Source: Burkholderia sp. GAS332
GTDB taxonomy: Bacteria; Pseudomonadota; Gammaproteobacteria; Burkholderiales; Burkholderiaceae
Direction of reading: 5' to 3'
Assembly: GCA_900142905.1 (NCBI GenBank)
Contig: FSRV01000001.1
Coordinates: 3,844,001-3,908,000 of the forward strand
DNA: 64,000 nucleotides
Made by a program: the position numbers and the translations under genes. The notes under the pieces are model-generated. The model was given only the letters and a program-made list of their open reading frames with translations. It was not told where the DNA came from and searched no databases. Shown here in pieces: positions 48,377 through 56,624 of the stretch (positions are counted from its first letter, which is position 1; each line of letters begins with the position of its first letter).

Positions 48377-49813
48377 TCACCACGTCTCGCGCATCACCAT
48401 CAGGCGCATCTCGGTCATATCCTCGATCGCGTAGCGCACGCCCTCGCGCCCCAGCCCGGAATCTTTCACGCCGCCATACGGCATGTTGTCGACCCGGAAC
48501 GACGGCACGTCGTTGATCACCACGCCGCCCACGTCGAGCACATCCCACGCACGGTGCGCATGGGCGAGCGAATCGGTGAACACGCCGGCTTGCAGGCCGA
48601 AGTCGCTGTCGTTGACCGTGGCCAGCGCGGCGTCGAAATCGTCGAAACGCTCCAGAATCGCCACCGGACCGAAGGCTTCCTTGCGATACAGATCGGTGTC
48701 GCGCTTCACGCCTTCGAGCAGCGTGGCCTCGAACATCGCACCGTCGACCTTGCCGCCCGCGACGATTTTCGCGCCCGCCTGCACCGCGCTGTCCATCCAG
48801 CCGGCGAGACGTTTGGACTCCGATTCGGAGATCATCGGCCCGACAAAGGTCTTTTCGTCCTTCGGATCGCCCATGACGAGCGACCGGGTCTTGGCAATCA
48901 GCTTCTCGCGCAGCGCATCGTAAATCTTCGCGTGCACCAGAATCCGCTGCACGCCGATGCAACTCTGCCCGGACTGATAGAACGCGCCGAACGCCAGCCG
49001 GTCGACCACGTAGTCAAGCTTCTCACCCTGATCGCCATCGACGATCGCCGCCGCGTTGCCGCCCAACTCCAGAACCACCTTCTTCTTGCCGGCCTTCTTC
49101 TTAAGCTCCCAACCCACCGCCGGTGACCCGGTAAAGGAAAGCAGCTTGAAACGCTCGTCGGTGGTGAACAGATCGGCGCCGTCGCGATGCGCCGGAAGAA
49201 TCGAGAAGGCGCCTTTGGGCAAGTCGGTTTCAGCCAGAATCTCGCCCATGATGAGCGCGCCGACCGGCGTGCGGCTTGCCGGTTTCAACACGAACGGCAC
49301 GCCCGCCGCGATCCCTGGCGCGACCTTGTGCGCGGTCAGGTTCAGCGGAAAATTGAACGGCGAGATGAATGAGCACGGACCGATCGGCACACGCTTGATA
49401 TAGCCGTGATAGCCCTTGGCCCGCGGCGAAATCTCCAGATTGATGATCTCGCCGTCGATGCGCACGGACTCTTCCGCCGCCACCTTGAACGTATCGATCA
49501 GCCGCGTGACCTCGCCTCTCGAGTCGTTGATCGGCTTGCCGGCTTCGATACACAACGCGAGCGCTAGTTCGTCGTAACGCTCGCGAAACCGCTTCACGCA
49601 ATGTTCGAGTACGGCCTGACGCTTGAACGGCGGGAACGCGCGCATTGCGGGCATCGCCTCGACGGCATAGCCGATCGCCTTGTCGATCGCCGCCGCGTCC
49701 GCCATCGCCACGCGGGTCGCCACTTCGCCGCTGAATTTATCCGTGACTTCGAGATCGGTGTTGGCGGCAACCGCAACGTTGGCGAGGTAGTACGGGTAAG
49801 TCTTGTTCAACAT
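48377..49813 (-). CDS. NAD(P)-dependent aldehyde dehydrogenase
   Basis: 478 residues of the ALDH superfamily. Catalytic Cys is in FYQSGQSCIGVQRIL near residue 285, the general base Glu in KKVVLELGGNAA near 250, and the coenzyme region in GSPAVGWELKKKAG. SPFNFPLNLTAHKVAPGIAA shows the usual Asn. The sequence is of the non-phosphorylating glyceraldehyde/lactaldehyde/phosphonoacetaldehyde type; the substrate is not evident. It lies 85 bases downstream of a ThDP enzyme on the same strand, which suggests one pathway oxidising an aldehyde made by decarboxylation. Confidence 0.9.
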   Translation of the reverse strand: MLNKTYPYYLANVAVAANTDLEVTDKFSGEVATRVAMADAAAIDKAIGYAVEAMPAMRAFPPFKRQAVLEHCVKRFRERYDELALALCIEAGKPINDSRGEVTRLIDTFKVAAEESVRIDGEIINLEISPRAKGYHGYIKRVPIGPCSFISPFNFPLNLTAHKVAPGIAAGVPFVLKPASRTPVGALIMGEILAETDLPKGAFSILPAHRDGADLFTTDERFKLLSFTGSPAVGWELKKKAGKKKVVLELGGNAAAIVDGDQGEKLDYVVDRLAFGAFYQSGQSCIGVQRILVHAKIYDALREKLIAKTRSLVMGDPKDEKTFVGPMISESESKRLAGWMDSAVQAGAKIVAGGKVDGAMFEATLLEGVKRDTDLYRKEAFGPVAILERFDDFDAALATVNDSDFGLQAGVFTDSLAHAHRAWDVLDVGGVVINDVPSFRVDNMPYGGVKDSGLGREGVRYAIEDMTEMRLMVMRETW

Positions 49814-49898
49814 GACACGTTCTCCTTGATCCAGATGCCTGACAGAAGCCATGCGATCAGCAAGGGCTATACCCCGTTGCCGCGCGTAGCCGCCCCAC

Positions 49899-51551
49899 TC
49901 ATAGTTGTGCGGAGAGCCGCTTGATCTCGCGATTCAGCACGCGCTCGTTGTCCGAGTAGTCGATCGGCAGATCGATCACATGCACGCCGGGCGTCGCGAA
50001 ACATTCGCGCAGCAGCGGCGCGAATTCCGCGGCCGATTCAATGCGATGCCCCTTCGCGCCGTAGCTCTCCGCATACGCGACGAAATCCGGGTTGCGCAGC
50101 GTCATGCCGTAGTCCGGGAAGTTCATGTTCTCCTGCTTCCAGCGGATCATACCGAATGCGTCGTCGCGCAAAATCAGGACCACCAGATCGAGCTTCAGAC
50201 GCACGGCCGTTTCCAGCTCCTGCGAATTCATCATGAAGCCGCCGTCGCCGCACACCGCCATGACCTTGCGGTCCGGGTGCACGATCTTGGTCGCGATCGC
50301 CGACGGCAAGCCGGCGCCCATCGACGCCAACGCGTTATCGAGCAGCAGCGAATTCGGTTCGTGCGCGCGGTAGTAGCGCGCGAACCAGATCTTGTACATG
50401 CCGTTGTCCAGACACACGATGCCGTCCACCGGCGTGGTCTCATAGACGTCGTTGACGATCCGCACCGGGTACATCGGGAAACGATCGTCGTGCTGGCCTT
50501 TGACCAGATGCGCCTCGAAGTGCTGCTTGATCTCCTTGAAACGCGTGAAATCCCAATGTTCCTGGCCTTCCTTGAGGCTTTCCTTGAGCTGCCACACCGC
50601 ATTGGCGATATCGCCGACCACTTCGATCTGCGGGAAATACACCGTATCGACTTCCGCGCCGAGAAAGTTGACGTGGATCACCGTCTTCTCGCCGGCGTCG
50701 CCGCTGCGCATGAAGAACGGCGGCTTCTCGATCACGTCGTGGCCGACATTGATGATGCAATCCGCGTGGTCGATCGCGCGGTGCACGAAGTCGCCGTCAG
50801 ACAAGGTGGCGTTGCCTAGCCACATCGGGTGCGATTCATCGATCACGCCCTTGCCCATCTGCGTCGTAAAAAACGGAATGCCGATCTGGTCGACGAATTC
50901 CCGCAACATCTTGGTGGTGGTCTTGCGATTGCCACCCGCGCCGATCATCAGCAAGGGATGCTTCGCCTTCGTGATCGCTTCCACCGCGCGCGCCACGGCC
51001 TTCTCTTCGGCGACGGGACGGCGGCTGAAGCTCTTCGGAATCGGGTGACCGTCGCCCTCTTCGTGCGCGACGTCTTCGGGCAATTCGAGGTGCACGGCGC
51101 CGGGCCGTTCTTCTTCCGCCTGGCGGACCGCCTCGCGCACCGCGGCTGGAATATTGGCGATCGACACGATCTGCCGCGTGTACTTGGTGAGCGGCTCCAT
51201 CATCCGCACCACGTCGACGATCTGAAAATGCCCCTGCTTGCTCGACTTGATGGGCTTTTGTCCGGTCACCATCAGCATCGGCATACCGCCCAACTGGGCA
51301 TACGCCGCGGCGGTCACGAAGTTGGTCGCGCCCGGCCCGAGGGTGGCCAGACAGACACCGGTGCGTCCGGTCAGACGGCCATACGTGGCGGCCATGAAAC
51401 CGGCCGCCTGTTCGTGACGCGTGAGGATCAGGCGAATTTTCGAGCGGCGCAGCGATTCGAGCAGATCGAGATTTTCTTCACCGGGGATGCCGAACACGTA
51501 CTCGACACCTTCGGCTTCCAGCGATTTGACGAACAGGTCCGATGCTTTCAT
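49899..51551 (-). CDS. ThDP-dependent acetolactate synthase-like enzyme
   Basis: 550 residues. The catalytic Glu is in LTRHEQAAGFMAATYGR near residue 47. A central domain follows, and the ThDP/Mg motif is GDGGFMMNSQELETAVRL with the Asn-side loop LDLVVLILRDDAFGMI near 440. The sequence reads like the catabolic (AlsS-type) large subunit working without a regulatory subunit, and no ilvN is adjacent. Pairing with an aldehyde dehydrogenase is unusual for valine biosynthesis and suggests a catabolic 2-oxoacid role. ATG 51551 (MKASDLFVKSLEAEGVEYVF) is well supported. Confidence 0.88.
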   Translation of the reverse strand: MKASDLFVKSLEAEGVEYVFGIPGEENLDLLESLRRSKIRLILTRHEQAAGFMAATYGRLTGRTGVCLATLGPGATNFVTAAAYAQLGGMPMLMVTGQKPIKSSKQGHFQIVDVVRMMEPLTKYTRQIVSIANIPAAVREAVRQAEEERPGAVHLELPEDVAHEEGDGHPIPKSFSRRPVAEEKAVARAVEAITKAKHPLLMIGAGGNRKTTTKMLREFVDQIGIPFFTTQMGKGVIDESHPMWLGNATLSDGDFVHRAIDHADCIINVGHDVIEKPPFFMRSGDAGEKTVIHVNFLGAEVDTVYFPQIEVVGDIANAVWQLKESLKEGQEHWDFTRFKEIKQHFEAHLVKGQHDDRFPMYPVRIVNDVYETTPVDGIVCLDNGMYKIWFARYYRAHEPNSLLLDNALASMGAGLPSAIATKIVHPDRKVMAVCGDGGFMMNSQELETAVRLKLDLVVLILRDDAFGMIRWKQENMNFPDYGMTLRNPDFVAYAESYGAKGHRIESAAEFAPLLRECFATPGVHVIDLPIDYSDNERVLNREIKRLSAQL

Positions 51552-51803
51552 GGAGGGTCTCGCTTGATGAAACGGACGTGGGCTCTGAGCCCACCCGTTG
51601 AGGTCCGGTCACGGACAATCGAAGACGACGACAAAGACGGCCAACGCGACGCGAACGGCGTGCGGCATGCCATGACGACATAGCGGATGCCACGCCGGAC
51701 AGCTTACTACTCGAACGGAAAAGATGCGCGCAGAAGGGCAGCGCCGCAAGGCAGAGGCAAGGTGAGGCAGGCGGCGGGTCTGAAGAAAGCCGCCGCATCA
51801 TGC

Positions 51804-52172
51804 TCAGCGATTGATGGTGACGCAGTCGGACAGCATAGGCGGGGCGTTTTCGCCGTCCGTCGCGTCGTACAGGTCGGCGCGCGGGCCCTTGGTCCACCAG
51901 GTGTAGCTGCCGGCCTGATATTTCGCGCCGGAGGCCGATATCGTGTTGACGAACAACAGTTGCTGGCCCTTGACGGGCACGAGCGCGAAGCTTTGGCCGT
52001 TTGGCGTGTTCCAGTAAGTCACTTGCAGAATCTTGCCGGTCGCGCAGGTGTATTTGTGCGTCTGGCGATTCTTGGCCTGAATCTCGGCGAGGCGCAATGG
52101 CTCGGCCCATGCATTGCCGTATAGCGCCGCAAAACCCGCTACCGCAGTGACTGCAACAAGCCATTTCTTCAT
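51804..52172 (-). CDS. MliC-family lysozyme inhibitor (periplasmic)
   Basis: 122 residues. Signal peptide MKKWLVAVTAVAGFAALYGN with cleavage after AWA near residue 23; no lipobox Cys. The mature part has KYTCATGKILQVTYWNTPNG, GQQLLFVNTISASGAKYQAG and YTWWTKGPRADLYD, plus a closing Cys in MLSDCVTINR. This is the MliC/PliC pattern: an eight-stranded barrel with SGA-x-Y and a disulphide. These proteins block host C-type lysozyme. ATG 52172 is chosen because it starts the signal peptide. Confidence 0.85.
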   Translation of the reverse strand: MKKWLVAVTAVAGFAALYGNAWAEPLRLAEIQAKNRQTHKYTCATGKILQVTYWNTPNGQSFALVPVKGQQLLFVNTISASGAKYQAGSYTWWTKGPRADLYDATDGENAPPMLSDCVTINR

Positions 52173-52310
52173 CGGATGCCTCGATCGTTGTTGCACATCA
52201 AGCACGGGCGGTGCGCCTTGCGCGACGGCTGGGCTCACCGCTGCGATTCCGGCTATGTTGCGCGTCCAGAACGCTCGCGGGGGGCTCATCGTGAGCCGGT
52301 CGTGGAATAC

Positions 52311-52523
52311 TTATGGATCGATCACGTTGGCGCACGCGTCGGTCGGCGCGGCGGCCACGTGCCCGACCAGCGGCACAATCTTCAAGCCGGCCGACGCAAC
52401 CCGGCACGGCGCGGCGGCGAGGCCGCACCCTGTCATCCCGGCACACAGCGCGATCAACACGCCGATTGCGCCGAAACGGCCCAGCCTTCCAAGCCGCATG
52501 GTCTTGCGGGATTCCAGGGTCAT
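52311..52523 (-). CDS. Small lipoprotein (DUF6726-like)
   Basis: 70 residues from ATG 52523, with GAGG five bases upstream. A basic start and a hydrophobic helix end in a lipobox-like MTGC near residue 34. The remaining 36 residues (LAAAPCRVASAGLKIVPLVG and on) contain two more Cys. Short lipoproteins with this CRVASAGLKIVP core are common in Burkholderiaceae. Function unknown. Confidence 0.65.
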   Translation of the reverse strand: MTLESRKTMRLGRLGRFGAIGVLIALCAGMTGCGLAAAPCRVASAGLKIVPLVGHVAAAPTDACANVIDP

Positions 52524-52647
52524 GCCTACCTCTAACTTCAACGAACTTCAATGAATCGGGTTTCGCGCGCAGCGAGCTTGCGAGGCGCGCGAATACTTCA
52601 TGACACATCGACGCGCGCCGGTACGGCCAGGCGCTCGCCGACGCGCG

Positions 52648-53862
52648 TTACTTCGTGGAAACCGGCCGCACCGCCGCCGCGGCCTGCTTCGCGCGCGAGC
52701 GTGCCTCGTCGATATTCTCGCCGGTGGCCAGCGCCACGCCCATGCGGCGCTTGACGAAGCTCTCCGGCTTGCCGAAAAGACGCAGATCCGCATTCGGCAC
52801 GGCCAACGCCGCCGCGACACCCTCGAACGCGATACCGGCTTCCTCCAGACCGCCGTAAATCACCGCCGACGCGCCCGGCGCCCGCAGCGACGTATCCACC
52901 GGCAAGCCGAGGATCGCGCGTGCATGCAGTTCAAACTCCGAGAAGCGTTGCGAGCACAGCGTGACCAGGCCCGTATCGTGCGGACGCGGACTCACCTCCG
53001 AAAACCATACGTCATCGCCGCGCACGAAAAGTTCCACGCCGAAGAGCCCCCTGCCGCCCAATGCCGCAGTGACCTTGTGCGCCACTTCGCGCGAGCGTTC
53101 CAGCGCGAGCGGGCTCATCGGCTGCGGCTGCCACGATTCGACGTAGTCGCCCGCCACCTGCACATGGCCGATCGGGTCGCAGAAATACGTGCTGACTTCG
53201 CCGCTCGCCGGATCGATCGCGCGCACGGTCAGCTGGGTGATTTCGTAGTCGAAGTCGATAAAGCCTTCGACGATCACGCGGCCGTGATTCACGCGGCCGC
53301 CCGCCAACGCATATTGCCAGGCAGTTTCGACATCGGCATCGCTCTTCAGCACCGACTGCCCCTTGCCCGACGACGACATCACCGGCTTCACGACGCACGG
53401 ATAGCCGACCTTGGCGATGCCCGCGCGCAGTTCCCCGAGCGAATCGGCGAACGCGTACGGCGAGGTCGGCAGGCCGAGTTCTTCAGCGGCCAGCCGGCGG
53501 ATGCCTTCGCGGTTCATCGTGAGTTGCGTGGCGCGCGCGGTCGGGATCACTTCGGCGAGACCGTCGGCTTCGATCGCGGCGAGCGCGTCGGTGGCGATCG
53601 CCTCGATTTCGGGGACGATCAGGTGCGGGCGTTCCAGTTCGACCAGTGCACGCAAGGCGGCGCGATCGGTCATGTCGATCACGTGCGACCGATGCGCGAC
53701 CTGATGGCCCGGCGCGTTCGGATAACGGTCGACCGCGATCACTTCGACGCCCAGCCGTTGCAGCGCGATGATCACTTCCTTGCCGAGCTCGCCGGCGCCG
53801 AGCAACATGACGCGCGTGGCGGATTCAGAAAGGGGTGTGCCGATCCGTTGGCCGATCTGCAT
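52648..53862 (-). CDS. purT: Formate-dependent phosphoribosylglycinamide formyltransferase
   Basis: 404 residues of the ATP-grasp family. The N-terminal [20 protein letters not shown], the ATP-binding [18 protein letters not shown] near residue 155, and [14 protein letters not shown] near 270 are PurT-specific. It makes formyl-GAR from GAR, ATP and formate, bypassing folate, and would act on the PurD product. GGAG lies just upstream of ATG 53862. No riboswitch-like leader is visible. Confidence 0.96.
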   Translation of the reverse strand: MQIGQRIGTPLSESATRVMLLGAGELGKEVIIALQRLGVEVIAVDRYPNAPGHQVAHRSHVIDMTDRAALRALVELERPHLIVPEIEAIATDALAAIEADGLAEVIPTARATQLTMNREGIRRLAAEELGLPTSPYAFADSLGELRAGIAKVGYPCVVKPVMSSSGKGQSVLKSDADVETAWQYALAGGRVNHGRVIVEGFIDFDYEITQLTVRAIDPASGEVSTYFCDPIGHVQVAGDYVESWQPQPMSPLALERSREVAHKVTAALGGRGLFGVELFVRGDDVWFSEVSPRPHDTGLVTLCSQRFSEFELHARAILGLPVDTSLRAPGASAVIYGGLEEAGIAFEGVAAALAVPNADLRLFGKPESFVKRRMGVALATGENIDEARSRAKQAAAAVRPVSTK

Positions 53863-54126
53863 GGGGTCTCCAGATAAAAGTCGGATGAGGGTGGGATTGA
53901 GTAGAACACGATGTTAACATGCGCACCCCGCACCGCACCCGATGCGCCAACGTCGCAGGCTCCGCGCCGCGCCTTGCTCGCCGGGTCCGCGTTGCTATTT
54001 GCGCGTAAGGCGCGCAGAGGGCGCTGCGGCGCCCACGTTTGAGTCCGCTGCACGCCGTTGCGCTCGCGTGCGGCGAGCTTAGTGCGTTACCCTTACGCCT
54101 TCGCCAGTTTGAAGAGGAACGACGTC

Positions 54127-54666
54127 ATGCTCCAAAGCTCCTCCGCGCGACGTGTTGCGCGCTTCATCCCTTATGCGCGCACGGCCATCGCCGCGTTGAG
54201 TGTCGCCGCGCTATGCAGCGCGTGCGCCATGCCGAAGCATCCCGACTCGGAAGCCGCCCCGCCCGATCCGTTCAACCCGGCCGCCACCCAGCTGCTCGAC
54301 GACACCAGTTGGGTACTCACCGGCTGGAAACAGGCCGACGGCACGGCGCGAGCGATTCCGTCCGCCGATCAGGGCGCGCCGATCACGCTCGTGCTCTCCA
54401 CCGCCCAAGGCCTGCGCCACGCCAGCGGCTTTTCCGGTTGCAACCGCTACATGGGCTCGTATGCGCTGAAAGACGGCAAGCTGAGCTTCGGCACCCTAGG
54501 CGGCACACGCATGGCGTGCGCGACGCCGGGTGGACAGATCGAAGGCCCGTATCTCGACGCGCTGGAACACATCGACCGCACCGGTGTGCAGATGCGCGCG
54601 CCGCAGCAGATGCAACTGGTGCTCGAGAACGGCGACACACTCACGTTCGACCGCAGCGCCAAGTGA
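54127..54666 (+). CDS. META-domain lipoprotein (HslJ-like)
   Basis: 179 residues. GAGGAA lies seven bases before ATG 54127. A signal (YARTAIAALSVAALCSAC) ends in a Cys near residue 36, probably lipidated. A META domain follows from about residue 60: DTSWVLTGWKQADG, HASGFSGCNRYMGSYALKDG and the ending QLVLENGDTLTFDRSAK. META proteins such as HslJ are envelope proteins linked to heat or novobiocin tolerance; the exact role is unknown. The upstream gap to purT contains nothing notable. Confidence 0.85.
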   Translation: MLQSSSARRVARFIPYARTAIAALSVAALCSACAMPKHPDSEAAPPDPFNPAATQLLDDTSWVLTGWKQADGTARAIPSADQGAPITLVLSTAQGLRHASGFSGCNRYMGSYALKDGKLSFGTLGGTRMACATPGGQIEGPYLDALEHIDRTGVQMRAPQQMQLVLENGDTLTFDRSAK

Positions 54667-54825
54667 CCGGTACGCGGACCGGTCAGATCGATCAGTGCGG
54701 CGATAAGCCGGACTGTTTTTCCATTTGACGCAGGCATACTTGCGTCTGCCTTCGAAGCATCGGGCTTCGCCGGTTAAACTCGATGGATTGCGTTTTTGCG
54801 CGTCCGTCATTCGTTGATGTCCAGT

Positions 54826-56595
54826 ATGCACACGGTAGTTTTCGGCTGGTTCGGCGGGTCAGCCGTCTGGTTTATTCCTCTTTTGTGGCGCCTCGTGAAG
54901 TCGGTGCTGCCAGGCGGCGCAGGTCTGCGCGGTCCCGGCACGATCCGCCTTTGGCTCGGCTTCGTCTGCGTGATGGTGGCCAGTTGCACGCTGGAGGCGT
55001 CGCTGATCGGCGCGGCCAGCGTGAATGGTTTCGGCCATGCGCTGGCGGCGGGCTTCGGTCATCTGCTCGGGCATATCGGCACGCCGCTCGCGGCGCTCGC
55101 TCTGTTCATGATCAGCCTGCCCTGGCTGATCGACTTCCGCTGGCGCGACGTCGCCGTATGGGCCGATGGTGCATTCGGCCTCGGCCTGTCGCGCGGCCTC
55201 GCCAAACGCGACGAGGAAGCGCGCCGCCATCGCAGCGTCGATGACGGTTTGCCGTCGCACGTGTCGCCGTCCACCAATACGATGGCGCCCAAAAACACTG
55301 GGCGTTATGCGCGCCCGACCGTCTGGCGGCCGCCGGCGAGTGGCCGCGGCGCGGCCGCTGGCACTGGCGCCGCTGGTGCAGCGGCGCCCAGGGAGGCAGC
55401 GGCGCGTGGCGCCGGGGCAAGCTGGCGCGCCGGCGCTGTGAAGACGCGCAATCCGGCCACGCAGGCGGAGCCGGTGCTGCGTACGTCCGCCGCAACGCCG
55501 CCGCGCCAGACGCCGCGGCAAGCGCCGATGCAATCACCGACGCCACCCCAGACACACTCGCTGAACGCGGACAAGGCTGCATGGATGCCGGCCGAACCGG
55601 TTGCGCCGGCTGGATGGTTGCGCGAATCGGCAACGGCGCCGCGCGCGTCTGCATCCGCAGCCGGTTCGACGGCGGGATCAGGAACGACAACGACTCCGGC
55701 TCGCGATGGCGCATCGCCAGTGGGTCGGCGCTCGGCTGGCGAGCAACGTCCGGTGGGCTCGTTGGCGGCCGGTTCGGGCATGACGGGTATGGCCGGTCTC
55801 GCGGGTGCAGTCGCCTCTCCGGTTGCTGCGGCGCAAGTAGCGCCCACCATGGCGGCAACGCGGATGGTGTCAGGTTCGGCCGCCGGTTCGGCAACGAACG
55901 CCTCGGCCGGCGCAGGCCGTCCGTCGACGATACAGGGTTCAGCAGCCCGTGGCGGCGCGCAAGGAAGCCGCGCCACAGCCGCCCAGCAGCCGTTCTCGCC
56001 CGCTCCGCGCGCGAATTCCAACAACCCGCCGGCGCAGACAACGCGGCGTCCGGCTTCGTTCAGCGCCCCGGCACCGAGCTATACCCGGCCGATGGCCACC
56101 GCGGAGAAGGTCACGCCCCCCGCCAGCGTCCAGGAGACGCTTCGCAGCATCGCGGAAAACGCCGCGCGCTGGACCGACATCGCCGGCGTCAGCCTCGCGC
56201 GCAGCAGCGGCGCGGAAAACGCGATGGTCACGACGCATTCGTTGAGCACCGAGCCACGGGTCGAGATTGGGCAATCGGGTGTGGCTTCGTCGCGTGCAAG
56301 CGAAGTTGAAGTCGGCGCGGCGCCGAACGTTAGCGCGCCTTTGCAGGCCGTAGCCGAGACTGCGCCGGACCTTACGCCGCCGCTGTCGGCAGTAGAGACG
56401 CCGCGAATCGAAGCGGCATCCGGGGCGCCGATCCAGGACAACACCGAGCCCGTCGTGCAGTGGCCGATTGAGCCGCCGCTCATCCAGACACCGTTGGGCA
56501 CGGCGGTCGCAGCCGCGTCCGCATTGGCATCGACACAGGCGGAAGCATCGGCGCAAGCAGAGGCCCCCCCGCACCGGCGTCGACACAAGCAATAG
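54826..56595 (+). CDS. ftsK: FtsK DNA translocase, N-terminal part (upstream of frameshift)
   Basis: 589 residues before a stop reached through a frameshift. Residues about 1-110 contain three hydrophobic helices ([57 protein letters not shown]), a membrane anchor shorter than the four helices of E. coli FtsK. The rest is a long Ala/Pro/Ser/Thr-rich linker. It ends [13 protein letters not shown]. Just before this, a C7 tract (56564-56570) shifts the frame; with C8 the reading would run straight into the downstream motor ORF. The start is uncertain (ATG 54817 or 54826, or TTG 54796); no clear SD is seen. Confidence 0.8.
   Translation: MHTVVFGWFGGSAVWFIPLLWRLVKSVLPGGAGLRGPGTIRLWLGFVCVMVASCTLEASLIGAASVNGFGHALAAGFGHLLGHIGTPLAALALFMISLPWLIDFRWRDVAVWADGAFGLGLSRGLAKRDEEARRHRSVDDGLPSHVSPSTNTMAPKNTGRYARPTVWRPPASGRGAAAGTGAAGAAAPREAAARGAGASWRAGAVKTRNPATQAEPVLRTSAATPPRQTPRQAPMQSPTPPQTHSLNADKAAWMPAEPVAPAGWLRESATAPRASASAAGSTAGSGTTTTPARDGASPVGRRSAGEQRPVGSLAAGSGMTGMAGLAGAVASPVAAAQVAPTMAATRMVSGSAAGSATNASAGAGRPSTIQGSAARGGAQGSRATAAQQPFSPAPRANSNNPPAQTTRRPASFSAPAPSYTRPMATAEKVTPPASVQETLRSIAENAARWTDIAGVSLARSSGAENAMVTTHSLSTEPRVEIGQSGVASSRASEVEVGAAPNVSAPLQAVAETAPDLTPPLSAVETPRIEAASGAPIQDNTEPVVQWPIEPPLIQTPLGTAVAAASALASTQAEASAQAEAPPHRRRHKQ
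56564..56570 (+). other. C7 homopolymer where the ftsK reading frame breaks
   Basis: Before the tract the frame encodes [14 protein letters not shown]; after it the next frame encodes [20 protein letters not shown], the same kind of repeat. Adding one C (or removing two) joins them. It could be a true mutation, a phase-variable slippery tract, or a sequencing error. Confidence 0.8.
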
Positions 56596-56624
56596 CACCG
56601 CCCGCTTCGGCGTCGGCACAAGCA

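Noticed and set aside
54783..55244. Alternative + frame overlapping the start of ftsK, considered as a missing FtsK N-terminus
   Set aside because: Its translation is Arg-rich and lacks membrane helices, so it does not supply the absent first transmembrane segment.
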